From Prostheceraeus crozeri (Eukaryota > Platyhelminthes > Polycladida > Euryleptidae): a DNA stretch of 64,000 nucleotides. Positions within the stretch are counted from its first letter, which is position 1; each line of letters starts with the position of its first letter. Under the pieces are notes generated by a model. It was not told the DNA's origin and ran no database searches. It was given only the letters and a program-made list of their open reading frames with translations. Below, piece by piece: positions 1-10,960 of this stretch. The stretch lies in the NCBI GenBank assembly GCA_907163375.1, contig CAJQUW010001972.1:961001-1025000 (forward strand), written 5' to 3'. A program made the position numbers and the translations under genes.

Positions 1-1
1 C

Positions 2-577
2 ATGATTTTCGATGTTAAAGACTTTTATCCTTCAATAACGCACGAGTTATTGGAAACTTCTTTGAACTTTGCTTCAAGTTATGTTGAATTGGATTGGAAG
101 GATCTGCAAGCAATACGTCATTCTCGAAAATGGATGCTGCTCAAAGACAATGAGCCATGGGTCAAGAGAAATAACGCGAATTTCGATGTTTCAATGGGAG
201 CTTACGATAACGGAGCTGAAATATGCGAATTAGTTGGAATCTACATCTTGCATACTTTAGCCAAGGATTTCAACAAGGAGTATATCGGTCTGTATCGAGA
301 TGATGGTCTGGTCTACTTCAGAAATACAACTGGTAGGCAGGCAGATGTTGCAAGGAAGAAGTTTCACGAAATATTTAGGCAACTTGGTCTCGAAGTCGAG
401 ATTCAATGCAACCTGCGAGTGGTAAATTTTCTAGATGTTACCTTGAATTTAAATGATGGATCGTATCGGCCATACCGAAAGCAGGACCAGGAAACGCTCT
501 ACATCAACACAAAGTCAAACCACCCAAGAAACATAATCAAACAGCTTCCAATTACGATAGAGAAGCGAATAAATTAA
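2..577 (+). pseudogene. Penelope-like element, reverse transcriptase part (5' truncated by window edge)
   Basis: This is the C-terminal two thirds of a reverse transcriptase. Visible motifs in order are FDVKDFYPSI (motif A, catalytic Asp at about residue 5), SMGAYDNGAEICELVG (motif B), GLYRDDGLVYF (motif C, with YRDD in place of the usual YVDD) and VVNFLDVTLNL, followed by YRPYRKQDQETLYINTKSNHP. The same frame continues past one in-frame stop into the GIY-YIG part at 578-1363, so the two pieces belong to one retroelement of the PLE type, which copies RNA into DNA at a nicked target. The start lies outside the window. No capsid or envelope gene is seen. RT identity is clear; assignment to a named PLE lineage is not possible here. 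Confidence 0.85.
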
Positions 578-1363
578 CTGTTATCGAATGAGTATATATT
601 TAATGAAGCTGCCCACTACTATCAGGAAGTTTTAAGGCAAAACGGATATAATTATAAATTGAAATATCAAAATGGCGTCGCAGAAGTTGGAGGAAGGAGA
701 CAACGTTCTAGAGCTGTCATTTGGTTTAACCCTCCTTACAGTAAGAACGTCTCAACGAACGTGGGGAAATATTTTTTGATGGCGATCGACAAGCATTTCC
801 ATAGTAACAACCGACTTAGGAAAATATTCAACCGAAATACCCTAAAAATCAGTTACAGTTGCATGCCAAATGTGAAATCTATCATCAATGGTTACAACAG
901 AAAAATGCTAAAAAGCAAAGAAAAGGAAAAGGAGTGCAACTGCAAAAATAAGGAAAATTGCCCCTTGGATAACAAGTGCCTCTCTACCAGTATAGTGTAT
1001 GAAGCAAAAATCTCAGATAGCAAGAATGATGGACATCAAAAGATGTACTTCGGTATTTGTGAAGGAAGTTTCAAACTGCGGTATGGCAATCATAAAAAAT
1101 CATTCTCTCACGAAAAGTACAAAAGCGAGACGGAGCTTTCCAATGAATACTGGATTATCAAAGAAAAAGGTGGGACCCCTAAAATATCTTGGGAAATCAA
1201 AAAAGTTTGCAAGCCGTACAATCCAATGATCAGGCGATGTGACCTCTGTCTTAGCGAGAAATATTTTATTCTGCAGCATAGAAATGTCAATCTGTTGAAC
1301 AAGAGAAGCGAATTGATTTCGAGATGTAGACATCGCAATAAGCATTTACTGGCAAATACCTGA
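578..1363 (+). pseudogene. Penelope-like element, linker and GIY-YIG endonuclease part
   Basis: This continues the RT at 2-577 in the same frame after a single stop. It opens with NEAAHYYQEVLRQNGYNYKL and the linker WFNPPYSKNVSTNVGKYF, then a Cys-rich stretch (CNCKNKENCPLDNKC) that could bind zinc. A GIY-YIG-like nuclease follows: KMYFGICEGSFKLRYGNH supplies the Tyr/Gly and Arg positions, and ELSNEYWIIKE the distal acidic position. The end is RCDLCLSEKYFI ... RCRHRNKHLL. In PLEs this nuclease nicks the target for primed reverse transcription. Apart from the one stop the frame is open, so the copy is fairly young. A hammerhead-like motif lies about 65 bp downstream. Confidence 0.8.
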
Positions 1364-1423
1364 CTTTTGACTATTATTCACTTCAGTATTTAATGCAATG
1401 ATTCCATGTTTGTCTTTTAGATC

Positions 1424-1468
1424 TGGCTGACGATTGTATTGGACACAATACATGAAACTCTGAGTACC
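1424..1468 (+). ncRNA. Hammerhead-like motif after the PLE
   Basis: CTGACGA at 1427-1433 fits the CUGANGA box. A 7-bp hairpin TGTATTG/CAATACA with loop GACA follows (1435-1452), then GAAA at 1454-1457. PLEs are known to carry hammerhead self-cleaving ribozymes in their terminal repeats, and this lies just past the PLE stop codon. One unpaired T flanks each side of the stem, and stems I and III are not clear, so it may be decayed or only hammerhead-like. Confidence 0.4.
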
Positions 1469-1493
1469 GGCACAAGTTGTTTTTTCAATTACG

Positions 1494-1713
1494 GTATATA
1501 TATATATATATATCTATATATCGGTGCGGCCTTATATGAATCTTAACTGGCTTTCATGCAATGTAATTTACGCTCTTTTTTGCAAAGGTTGTCATCAGTT
1601 TTATATCGGCCAAAATGGTGGTATGTTTAGGACGAGAATAACGATTCATAGGCAACATATATTACATCCGCATTATGCCATCCTAAACGTAAGCAAGCAC
1701 AAAGCATCTTGTG

Positions 1714-1748
<35 letters not shown>

Positions 1749-1931
1749 TATATTGTATATACTTTGGCTCTAACAACTTGCCTGTGTATGTGGAATTGAA
1801 AAAGTTTTCTCAAAACGAAACCGGTCTTCCACGAACAATTTATTTTACAAACATACCACCTGATACCTGGGTTATAAGGTCGGCGTGAGGATCCTTGGAG
1901 TAGATTTATCTGCTCTTAAGATATATATTTA

Positions 1932-2026
<95 letters not shown>
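1494..2026. repeat. TA and TATC microsatellites
   Basis: There are three simple-repeat tracts: (TA)n at about 1494-1520, (TA)n at about 1714-1755, and a long tract at about 1920-2026 that begins as (TCTA)n and becomes pure (TA)n. The stretch between 2027 and 2695 holds no gene that I can see. Confidence 0.9.
1524..1716 (+). pseudogene. Second PLE-type GIY-YIG fragment
   Basis: The reading frame encodes SCNVIYALFCKGCHQFYIGQ followed by RTRITIHRQHI and LNVSKHKASCA. This is the pattern of the GIY-YIG module of PLEs: V-I-Y-x(2)-F-C-x(2)-C, F-Y-I-G-Q, an Arg in R-T-R, and H-x(n)-C at the end. It differs from the module at 1000-1150, so it is a separate element. The frame runs straight into a TA microsatellite at 1714, and neither an RT part nor ends can be seen. 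Confidence 0.6.
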
Positions 2027-2030
<4 letters not shown>

Positions 2031-2703
2031 TACAATTGAAATATAGATAGATACAAAAATTGACAAAGTATATTAGAAAAGCAAGTCCTTCGGAGAATCA
2101 AAGAAAGCAAATTATTTCTGCCCAAAATGGTTTCACCTGTCACTCAGGCTTCTCATTAAGGGCAATATGCATTGCAACATAATACAAAAATTTAAGGACA
2201 TCATGGACAATTGAAACAAAAATCACTAAAGGCCAAATAGGGATTTCTGATAATTATGAACACTTGTCAATCCAAATTGTGCACTGAATCGTAATTGAAG
2301 AAAATGGGTACATTACTTGAAATGATGCATTAAAGATGACAAAAAAATTTCATAAAAACAATAAAGATGCTGCCATTCCAAAAAAAGATGCAAGCTTTAC
2401 AGATTTCATGATATAAAGGCCATGGAATTATAATAAAGCGAGAATGAGACTAGAGTCTTGTATTTAGCTTAAAATGGAATATTAAAGAATCTGCATAACA
2501 TGTAATGCGTGCAATCATAGAATTATGCAATTTCCTCGCAATTTTTTTCTAATTTGACTTGACACAATATTTAAAAATCATGTTTCATCAAAAACTGTAT
2601 TTCATCAAAATTTCTACATTGAAGAGTACCGGTATATCCGCAAAGGGATGGCATTTAACTTCAAGGACACTTTGCACGCACTGTTAGTCACAACACTGAT
2701 GGC

Positions 2704-3339
2704 TAGGGTAATTAATTATTACCTAAAAGTCGAAAACATATGACCTAGAAAAGCTTAAAATATAACCAAATATGACCTAAAAATCTTAAATTGAATTTAC
2801 ATGTAGTAAGATTTAAAAATCTTAAAATATAGCAAAAATTGTGTTTCCATTTCAGGCAAAAAAGTTAAAATATTCAATTTACGACAAATATAACGATTTA
2901 TTTCAAAATTTGACCGCAGTGTTCCCATTTACAGCTTGTTGTGCAAAACAGTAATGTAATTTACTACATTTCATGTTAAAAAATGATCTCTCTTTGCATA
3001 GCCTCTTCTTCAACACGGAGAAGAACACTCTACCGAAGCAGCGGTTGGCTGGCAAGGAAAGGCAGACGACAAACCAGCCAATCCTGGCGCCCCCCGTAGC
3101 ATTCATATCTGTAGGCAATGCACGCATTGGAACTATCCTCAGACTGCATCGTGCTGTTGAGAAGACCAATATTGCGTCATTCTGCAAGCATCGGTCATTT
3201 TCTATCCCCTCTTCACGACAACTCTAATAGACTAAAATTATAGAAAATGACCATAATATGACTAAATATCATGAGACACAGAAAATATGACAAAATTACC
3301 TCACCCCAAAAATATGACATGTCATAAAATATTGCCCTA
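2704..3339. mobile_element. Non-autonomous hAT-like element, copy 1 (636 bp)
   Basis: The ends read TAGGGTAAT... and ...ATTGCCCTA, giving short imperfect inverted ends. They are flanked by an 8-bp target duplication that has drifted: CTGATGGC (2696-2703) and CTGATAAC (3340-3347). The interior matches 12565-13217 in inverted orientation over almost the whole length (for example the shared block around GACGCAATATTG and the paired CATATTTTAGGTCATA-type AT-rich arms). Short TIRs with 8-bp duplications suggest the hAT superfamily. No transposase is present; the small frames inside are chance. Confidence 0.7.
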
Positions 3340-3389
3340 CTGATAACGAATTCCGTTTTGATGCTCAAGCCCGTCAACCGCACTGGTGA

Positions 3390-3605
3390 GACCATATAGT
3401 TCGGCGAATTTCTACAGGAAGCAAGGCCGAAAATGAGACTTTCGCAGAATGATGCAGTATGTGTCTGCCGAGATCTACCCGGTTCCTTTTGTGTCAGACA
3501 GTACAAGGACAAGCCACATGCAGACTCAATGAGAAGAGTATTGTTGTTTTCTGCAAAAGTGAGATTTACTATGTTCTCTCTGATTAATGAGGGAAAACAT
3601 TAAGT
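3390..3605 (+). repeat. Dispersed repeat family B, copy 1
   Basis: This stretch shares the core GGCCGAAAATGAGACTTTC then GAATGATG, a middle part CTGCCGAG..CTACC.GGTTCC..TTTGTCAGACA, and an end ATGTTCTCTCTGATTAATGA. The same series appears inverted at 3820-4060 and at 12140-12370, and the core alone appears at 10905-10960. No TIR or poly-A tail was found. It may be a non-autonomous transposon of unknown class. Confidence 0.5.
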
Positions 3606-3819
3606 CAGCCATGAATTTTGACTTGGATGGCTTCAAGTATGTTTTTATCATATTTGTGATGGGTATTGCATGGAGAATGCGGTCAAATGTGGCTACGATC
3701 GTGCTTTATTTGCCTCTTTTGGATGCTTGCTTAATCTGAATAGATTGAGCATCATAGACAAAAGCACGTGAACGTGATAAGACGTGACCTGAAGACATTC
3801 CATGTCAAAAATTATGGCT

Positions 3820-4060
3820 CTAGAATTATCGCTTTCCTTTATTAGTCAGAGAAAACATAGAAGACCCTACTTTATCCAAAATCCTCAATTTGTTCACTAT
3901 TGAATTTGCATGTGTTATCGTCTGATTTTGTCTGACAAAAAGAGAGGAACCAGGTAGAACTCGGCAGACGAGCAGATTTTCAGCCGACATAAGGTGTACA
4001 TCATCGTGTGAAAAGCTCATGGTTTCGTTCTATGCAGAAACTCATTCTGGCGGCCGTACT
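3820..4060 (-). repeat. Dispersed repeat family B, copy 2 (inverted)
   Basis: The reverse strand reads GATGATGTACACCTTATGTC, then CTGCCGAGTTCTACCTGGTT and TTTTTGTCAGACA, and ends ATGTTTTCTCTGACTAAT, matching copy 1 at 3390-3605 in order and spacing. The two copies face each other about 200 bp apart, so they may be parts of one fold-back unit. No coding potential. Confidence 0.5.
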
Positions 4061-6549
4061 AATGCTGAAAATCAGTTGGTTGTTCATTTTCACATTGGAT
4101 TTATATTTGGAAGAAGTGTTATAAACTACAGGGTGGGTAAAAAGTAACTCTCGAAGATGCTTCCGCATAATAACGTACTGTTTTTTGCACTGATGCGTTG
4201 TGATGAGATCCATTATGACCAGATGAGTTTTGAGCATTTTAGAGCAACTCGCTTCCTCTCTTTGTCATATAGGATCAAAGAAGAACACATGTAAATCCAG
4301 TGGGAAATAGATTGAAGTTTTCGGGTAAAATAGTAATAATAACTTATGTTTATTTACTCAAATGGAAATCAAAATTACAAATCATGGAGACGGAAAGCTA
4401 ATGTGTGCGTAACGTGATATGATGTCGTAAAGTGGTAAAGCTCTATCTGGTGATGTCGTTATTATAAGAAGATGTACAGTAAACAACGAATGATCCTTTT
4501 CTACCAGTACTGCTTATTTTCGGGAGAAGAAATATACCGAGATTCTTGCAGATCTCGGTGGTAAAAGACGGTGAAGCGCTTAATATGATGATGACTTCTA
4601 ATAATGCAGTTCATATTTTAGACAAGTTGTACATGTGCAGCAGACCCATTTAGCTTGTTGAAGAGATAAGTAGCTAGGAAAACTTGCCAAGTTAAAAGGA
4701 AAAAGTGAGCCAAGAAGAAGAATAATTTTTCTATATTTTACATGTGTGAAGACTTCAATCATAATGCTGTTCGTGAAATTTTTTGTTTGGCTATAAAAGT
4801 GAGTCAGTAATCAACTTAATTTTATTTTCAATTAAAATTCTTGTCACTAAACTTGATTCTGTTTGATATCTAAAAAACGCATACCACTAAATTATGAAAA
4901 TCTCAAATACCGAATAGCTTTATCATATAAAGACAAGACAAATGTATCAAAATTTGCCTCTTTTCAAATTGATTGAGCTTTTTTTGCACCTCAGTTACGT
5001 AGTCTCCGCAAAAAACTGAGCCTTTGGACATACAAATAATGACAATTTGCAAACATTTTTTTGAGTTGACACTTTAGCGACTATATACCTACTCTATGAT
5101 CTCAACTTCAGAAGAAAAAAATCAGGAAGAGATTCTCAATTGAGAAAGTAAGCAGTCAATTTTATTCAGGAGGTCAATAGTGTACAAGAAAAGTTGTTTA
5201 TATGGCGAGAACTGTTGTAATTTTATCATTATCAGTTTTGTAAGGAAGAAGGCTATCACTGAAATCGACAATTCCGTCGTTTCTTGTTTAAATTTGAAAT
5301 GACATTAGCTATATGACTATGATGAACAAATATATCTCCACGATTTAGTAAAATGCTTCGTAATCAGAGAAACCATACAAATTATCACAAAAACTTGCTT
5401 TTTTCTGTCTTGACATTTATACCGTCATGGTATTCGTATTTTTAATCCGTCAACGAAAGTCAACTTGCTATTTGCGACACAGCTACTGGTCATAGCCTGA
5501 CATGAAACTTTCAACCTGCATCTGAATCCTCTGGATAAGAAGCTTCATCCGACTGGCAGGTGATGAAATTTCCTACATCAGGTTGTAATTTGGTGGAAAT
5601 TACGCAACATGACTGATGTTAATGTCAAATGAATTTAATTGAATAGCGGATTTCGAAGAAATAATGTCAAACTGGCCGAGTTTCCGCAGGCGTGATATAA
5701 CCACACCTATATTTCAGAGTGGAATTCTGGTTAGAGGTTAGACTCGGACAGCCCGGATAACCCAGAAGTACAATTCGTATTTTAATTATACTTAGACACA
5801 ACATACTCTCTTTAAGTGAAAGTCACACGGAACCATTGATAGACAAAATTATGATAGATACAAGTGTGTGACTTGTATGTATAATAGTAAAATCTATCCA
5901 CAATATGTTCACACTATCGCTTACTTGCTTGCTTGATTTTGCTTCACTGCCTAAATCTTGTGGTGGGTTGCGGACATCGTTTTAGGTTGCTGCGGTACGT
6001 GATGAATAGCATCCACGTAGTGGTTTCTCGGAGCTCCGCGAAGTCGTCGCCATCCCGCCGCGGTTGGGTCAGAATTATCCTCAATCTTTGTGGGATGCAC
6101 AAGATGCTATCATAGAAAGTGACCAAACCGTCTGAGGAGCTGCGTAGTCAAAGTACGTACCATTAACGGAAGTCCTATGCGTGGACGTGACGAAACATCT
6201 GATGCACGTGTGGCATGTCAAGGCCCTGCCGCTGAGACGTTGCCACCAGAAGCCAATGAGACGATGCGTTTGGGCATAGAGGTCCGACTTTTTGCTTTGT
6301 TTTTGTGGGACAAGAGTAGGCGAGAACTGTTTATCGATGGTAGTTTCAGTTGCCAGATCAGGTACCGATATATTTCCTTGTTGCTAGATCTAAAGAAGAA
6401 TCAAATTACTGAAACAGGCAAACTCTTGTGTTTCAGCACCTCTGGTTAGCGCCCAGGTCTCTGAACGGTGAAGCAGCTCTGAAGCCACACGTAGTATTGC
6501 GTGAAAAACACTTTTTCATATTTCTAAATCGCATAGAATTATATTTACT
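4061..6549. other. Non-coding stretch, no gene seen
   Basis: AT-rich sequence without a credible coding frame, RNA gene or paired transposon ends. The only hint is a lone mariner-like end (CAGGGTGGGTAAAAAGTAAC at about 4131) with no partner. The stretch at 5930-6450 is more GC-rich and has short open frames on both strands, but I recognise no protein family in them. Confidence 0.5.
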
Positions 6550-6588
6550 GGCGCACAAACTTTCGGTCTAAGACCTTCGTCGGGCGCC
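6550..6588 (-). ncRNA. Hammerhead-ribozyme-like motif
   Basis: The reverse strand reads GGCGC, then CCGACGA (one mismatch to CUGANGA), then stem II GGTC-TTA-GACC, then GAAA, then GTTTGT and GCGCC. The outer GGCGC/GCGCC forms a 5-bp stem I. The layout is that of a type I hammerhead as found at PLE ends, but there is no PLE coding sequence close by. One core base is off, so activity is doubtful. Confidence 0.5.
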
Positions 6589-6639
6589 GAAATTAACATT
6601 ATCTTTCCACCCAACGAAGACCTTGATTCGAAAGCTTGT

Positions 6640-6790
6640 GTGCCAAGAAATCGGTACTTATGGGCTATCTCCCCCATGTTTTCAAATTTGTCTAGAATTT
6701 GTAGAAATGAATCAATTGTCACAAAACTTTAAGTACACACACGTGAGGATGTTTTCTACCCACATGCCAAAATTTGTATAAATCGGACAA
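6640..6790 (-). repeat. Repeat C, copy 1
   Basis: Read on the - strand this matches 8000-8135: CATGTGGGTAGA, GTGTACTTAAAGTTTTGTGA, CAAATTTGAAAACATGGG and GATAGCCCATAAGTACC recur in the same order. The two copies are inverted and about 1.2 kb apart. The copy at 6640-6790 abuts the hammerhead-like motif at 6550-6588, so the repeat may be part of a PLE 3' region. Confidence 0.5.
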
Positions 6791-6799
6791 GTACTATTT

Positions 6800-7999
6800 G
6801 AAGTGGGGGCGGTAACTATGGTTTTCAAAATCCCGACTTTTTCTGATCCCGTGATTAGCAAGCTTGATGCATTTACTGATAGTATGCTTAGGCTAGCGTA
6901 GGCTGAACAATACTAGGCGTTTGTTTTCAATTCTTATACGAGTATTTTGAACGATGCACTGTACAATACAACTTAAGATATCAGATAGACATCTGCCTAA
7001 ATGTCCATGACTTACACGCAATAATAAGTTTTCTTTTCATATGCAGGTATAAACTAAAGCAATAAGTAGATCTGGTTTCGTACTCACATTATACGTTGTC
7101 GCAAACTGGTGTGTAATTTCAAATCGTGATGCAAGTCCCGCGACTTTTTTTGACGTCTGATAAAAGCCCGATATTGTATAATGATCCCTTCAAAAATTGA
7201 CTAAATATTAATTAGTACCTACGCTTGTATGCCTAATGCTCTCTCTTTATTTCTCTCGACTGCCTGAACATAGTTTTTATTTTTTGATATCATTGAACGT
7301 ACATAATTTTTCCCTTACTGCACAAAGATACGCCAAAACTAATTCTGGTGCATATGATAAAAATGTATGAATAAGTAATACACATTTACATGCAATTACA
7401 CGACTACCGTGTCTGATGCATTCTTGGTAGTTTAAGTCTAATATTGATAGCGAGAAAGGAAAAGGTTTCAAACACGATAACAATATATTGCAATTTGCAA
7501 CAATGAATTGCGTTTATCTTAATTGTTACTTCCTTGCTACTTCATCTTCATGTAGCCCAACTGCCTAAAAACATATGTTAACGATTCCCGGGATCCTGGT
7601 TACCTAATCCCGGGATTCTGAATCCTGTAAAAATACGATAATTCCGGGATTGAAAACCTTAGCGATAGCCTGAAGTGCAGCGATGTCTGCAGCTTGACCT
7701 GACTTCTTCTACCCTCATCGTTTCTCCAGAAGGCACTTGAAGTCAACAAAGTCATTTCCTGACAACTCGTGAAGTGATAATGACCAGAGTCCATGTCCAT
7801 TATGCTAACATTTTCAACTCAAAAAAGGTGTGGCAAGTTTGTGGTCGTACGAAGATTTCAAATAGCAGTGGATGAGACGAAGAGGTAGAGAGAACAATGC
7901 ACGCACGAGTAACAATCAATAATGCGTCGAACAGACTCAGTCAGATCATGCTGCTGACATTACTGCACTTTACGTTATCGTCTCGAATGCAAAAAGTTC
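6800..7999. other. Non-coding stretch between repeat C copies
   Basis: No gene is seen. Around 7586-7655 the word CCCGGGAT and its variants occur three times in 70 bp, in the style of the subterminal repeats of a DNA transposon, but no ends could be paired. Confidence 0.4.
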
Positions 8000-8135
8000 T
8001 ACATAAATTTTTGTATGTGGGTAGACAGTATGCTTGAGTACGTGTACCTTAAGTTTGGTGACGATTGATCAAATTTTGCAGATTGCAGACAAATTTGAAA
8101 ACCTAGGGGGAGATAACCCATAAGTACCAAGAAGT
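8000..8135 (+). repeat. Repeat C, copy 2
   Basis: Inverted partner of 6640-6790, sharing GTATGTGGGTAGA, GTGTACCTTAAGTTTGGTGA, CAAATTTGAAAACCTAGG and GATAACCCATAAGTACC. Identity looks moderate. No hammerhead-like motif is seen next to this copy. Confidence 0.5.
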
Positions 8136-8139
8136 CCTA

Positions 8140-10900
8140 TTCTAGTCAGAGAAAGCATGCGTTTTCTACAAAACTGTCAACTCCTGCTCGATGGCCCCAC
8201 CTCCCACCTATGAAGGCACACATGCCTTGCACACACGTACCCTTGTATCTTTACAGTACTACTTCTCATGCTAGTACTACTTATGCATGTAAAATCATAT
8301 GCAGTGATAATAATGTATTTTTATTAATCACCACTTTCAGAAGCATGGTATATTTCAATTATTAAGGAGCCCTCTATTACACATCGTAGTTTTGAAGTGT
8401 GAAATTTTAGAGGAAATACGACTTCTTCATTTGTATAAGATACATCTGAATAATTTCATTCAAGTCGAGTTATTTTTCTTTATACATTCCAAAATGTTAA
8501 GTTATGCGGAGAATGCGTGATACCCATCCTTCTATTTGAACCACTACTATGAAATCCAACGAAATTTTGTGTTTCAATTTAAGATGTTGTTTATAATATC
8601 AAAACAGGAAAAACGGGTCAAAACTACTAATTGTGATTTTGTGACAACTATAATAAAATTAAGCAGATACGAGTGCAACTATAAAAGACAACTTAATAAA
8701 TTAGCTTAATAAGATATAACTAAAAAATAACTTACTAAAAAGTATAACTCCGTAAAACTGGTGCAATCTCAATATTTATGCTATTAGATGTAGAATCTGC
8801 AGTCTACGGATTTTCTCGTATCTGAGCTATATGAAAACTTTTTAAATTCTCATTATGAAGCGCAAAACATAAAGATAAAACATATTCATGTAGGCCTAGA
8901 GCATCTAGAGCATCTGCCTATTATTCTTTTCATCATAATAGGTATTCTATGAAGGCAGAAAGGCAAGAAAATGTAGAAATCCGAGACCGCAAAGCGGACG
9001 AGAAAATTCTATAATCTATGAAAATTCTTCTTGCCCTCCCTGTAGGGCAAGATAAAAAATATTGCCCTGTGACATTTTTCATATCATGGCAGATTAGCTT
9101 CACGTGTTTAGAGAAAAACTAATTCAGACCTATCCTACTTAATTCTTACAAAAAATTTACTCTAAAATTATTCTGTGTACTGTTCAACTGACGACAGCAG
9201 AAAGTGATTAGTTTCATCAAGAAAAACATGGTCATCTGCATTGTAGGCTACATTTGTCACGCAAAGCTGATGAAATCAAATGTATTAATAGTCAATCCCT
9301 GACAGCAATGGACGGAAGCGGGATTATTGTGGGATATGATGTCTCAGTTCAATGATGCAACAGCCAGTGTAGAGACACGACATGTGAATGCACATTGAAA
9401 ACAACGAATTGTACTGACAAAAACAAGTTTCCCACGCTGCTTAAAATTTCTATTATTTCCCATTAACCGGGTTTTACCACTTTTTCCGGCATTTACCAGT
9501 TTTTCCCACTTACCCTGGTAAAAACTAGTTTTTCCATCAAATTGCCAACCCTGTGTACAACACTTTAACACATCACAAGTAAGAAAAATACATTAACGGG
9601 GACTAACTGATGGTGTCAGAATCTGTAAAAAGACTGAATCAGATGCTGATAAAAATAGTAACTGAAACACTCAAGATAAAGCTGGAGATCCTCATATGAC
9701 ATAAATGTAGAAAACATCAAATTGACAGGAGGTTTTGAATCTATAAAGATAACTTGATATCGTTCGATACAACAGTCACGCCCAGATATTATGAAAGCAG
9801 CAGAAAATAACTTTTCAATTATTAGGAAATGCAATCATTTTCGCAGTCTGACAATTAATATTATTATCAATAATGCATTTTAATTAATAAGTGCAATTTC
9901 TGTGTAGAATATACTGAAAACCCCAAAATTCATACTCTTAAATAAATTTGAATTTGACGTAATAATTTCGGAGAGCTCGCTGCTCTAAAACTCATGAAAT
10001 AAGTCCTCAGTAACCTAAGCCATTCATACATGTTATCTAAGATTTTACTTGCCATTTTATGAAATTGCTTCGATCATGTCCACCGAGCAATTTTTGACAT
10101 AATTGAATAAGTAAAACTAATAAAGAAGTTAAGCCAAGTGGATTCCTATGAAGCTGACCTTGGAAGTAGAGCAGCTATCTTTTCATCATGTCAACGTTTA
10201 TTGAAATTGACAGCAAAATGGTTTGTTCAATTACAGATATGGGGTGAAGTTGTCATCACCCAGCTCAGTAAAAAACCTCAATCAGTATCGTAGTAGTAGT
10301 GAGACGAAGATACTAATTTCCCATAGAAAATCCAAGTTAACTCCCAGTTCGCGAACTCACCGTCTATGGCAATTAGATGGAATTTATATCATAATATTTA
10401 GCTTAGGAATGTGAAAAATTCTGTTGCCTATTTTTCAGAAATAGAGAACAGAGTCAATGAGATCTTTAAGCGTGTCTTGCTGACCGAAGTGTGAACTATA
10501 TCAACCACTCAACCACTCAATTCAAAATTTTCAGTTCTCAGGCTAAAACAATAATTGTCATTAATGTCATTATGTCAAACGCGCTATTTACGAAGTGCTG
10601 CTTCACTGACTGAGATATGCAACTAAGTTTAGTAAGCCTGATACCTGAATGAGCACTCTTTTACAGAGTCACATCCAACATGAAAGTAGTGCTGTCTAGA
10701 AAATTTGTTCGACCATCTGCAGGAATATTCTATAGCAAATATGGATTGGATATAATTAGATGTGAAGAGTGTAGTTAACATGCAGTGGATAATCAGTTTT
10801 GGAGTAGTATACGCTTACAGTGTACACGCAAGTATAGCTTCGTCTACGGGTCTGTAGAAAAACATGCACATGCACAATGGGACCTCCAACCAATAGTGCG
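8140..10900. other. Non-coding stretch, no gene seen
   Basis: AT-rich, with many stops in all frames. Short frames at 9344-9571, 9616-9834 and 10223-10414 have no recognisable domain. A run of TTTACCACTTTTTCC-like words near 9470-9530 is locally repetitive. The core of dispersed repeat B begins at about 10905. Confidence 0.5.
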
Positions 10901-10904
10901 GCCA

Positions 10905-10960
10905 CCATAAGGAACGAGGCCGAAAATGAGAACTTTCACAGAATGACGTATCACACCAGG
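10905..10960 (+). repeat. Dispersed repeat family B, copy 3 (core only)
   Basis: Contains GAGGCCGAAAATGAGAACTT followed by TTTCACAGAATGACGTA, the core found at 3428 and, inverted, near 12320. Only the core is clear. The rest of 10961-12139 holds no gene or paired repeat that I can see. Confidence 0.45.

Noticed and set aside
2903-3227. Overlapping frames of 84 and 94 codons on both strands
   Set aside because: They lie inside the hAT-like element 2704-3339, and the inverted copy at 12565-13217 does not keep them open.
4131-4155. Mariner-like end CAGGGTGGGTAAAAAGTAAC
   Set aside because: No inverted partner and no transposase within reach; a single short end is not enough to call an element.
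5114-5149. Candidate 36-bp NCLX exon between CTTCAG and GTAAGC
   Set aside because: In the required phase 1 it contains a stop codon.
6177-6449. 90-codon frame in a GC-richer patch
   Set aside because: No recognisable domain, no splice signals, and a frame of similar length is open on the other strand just upstream.
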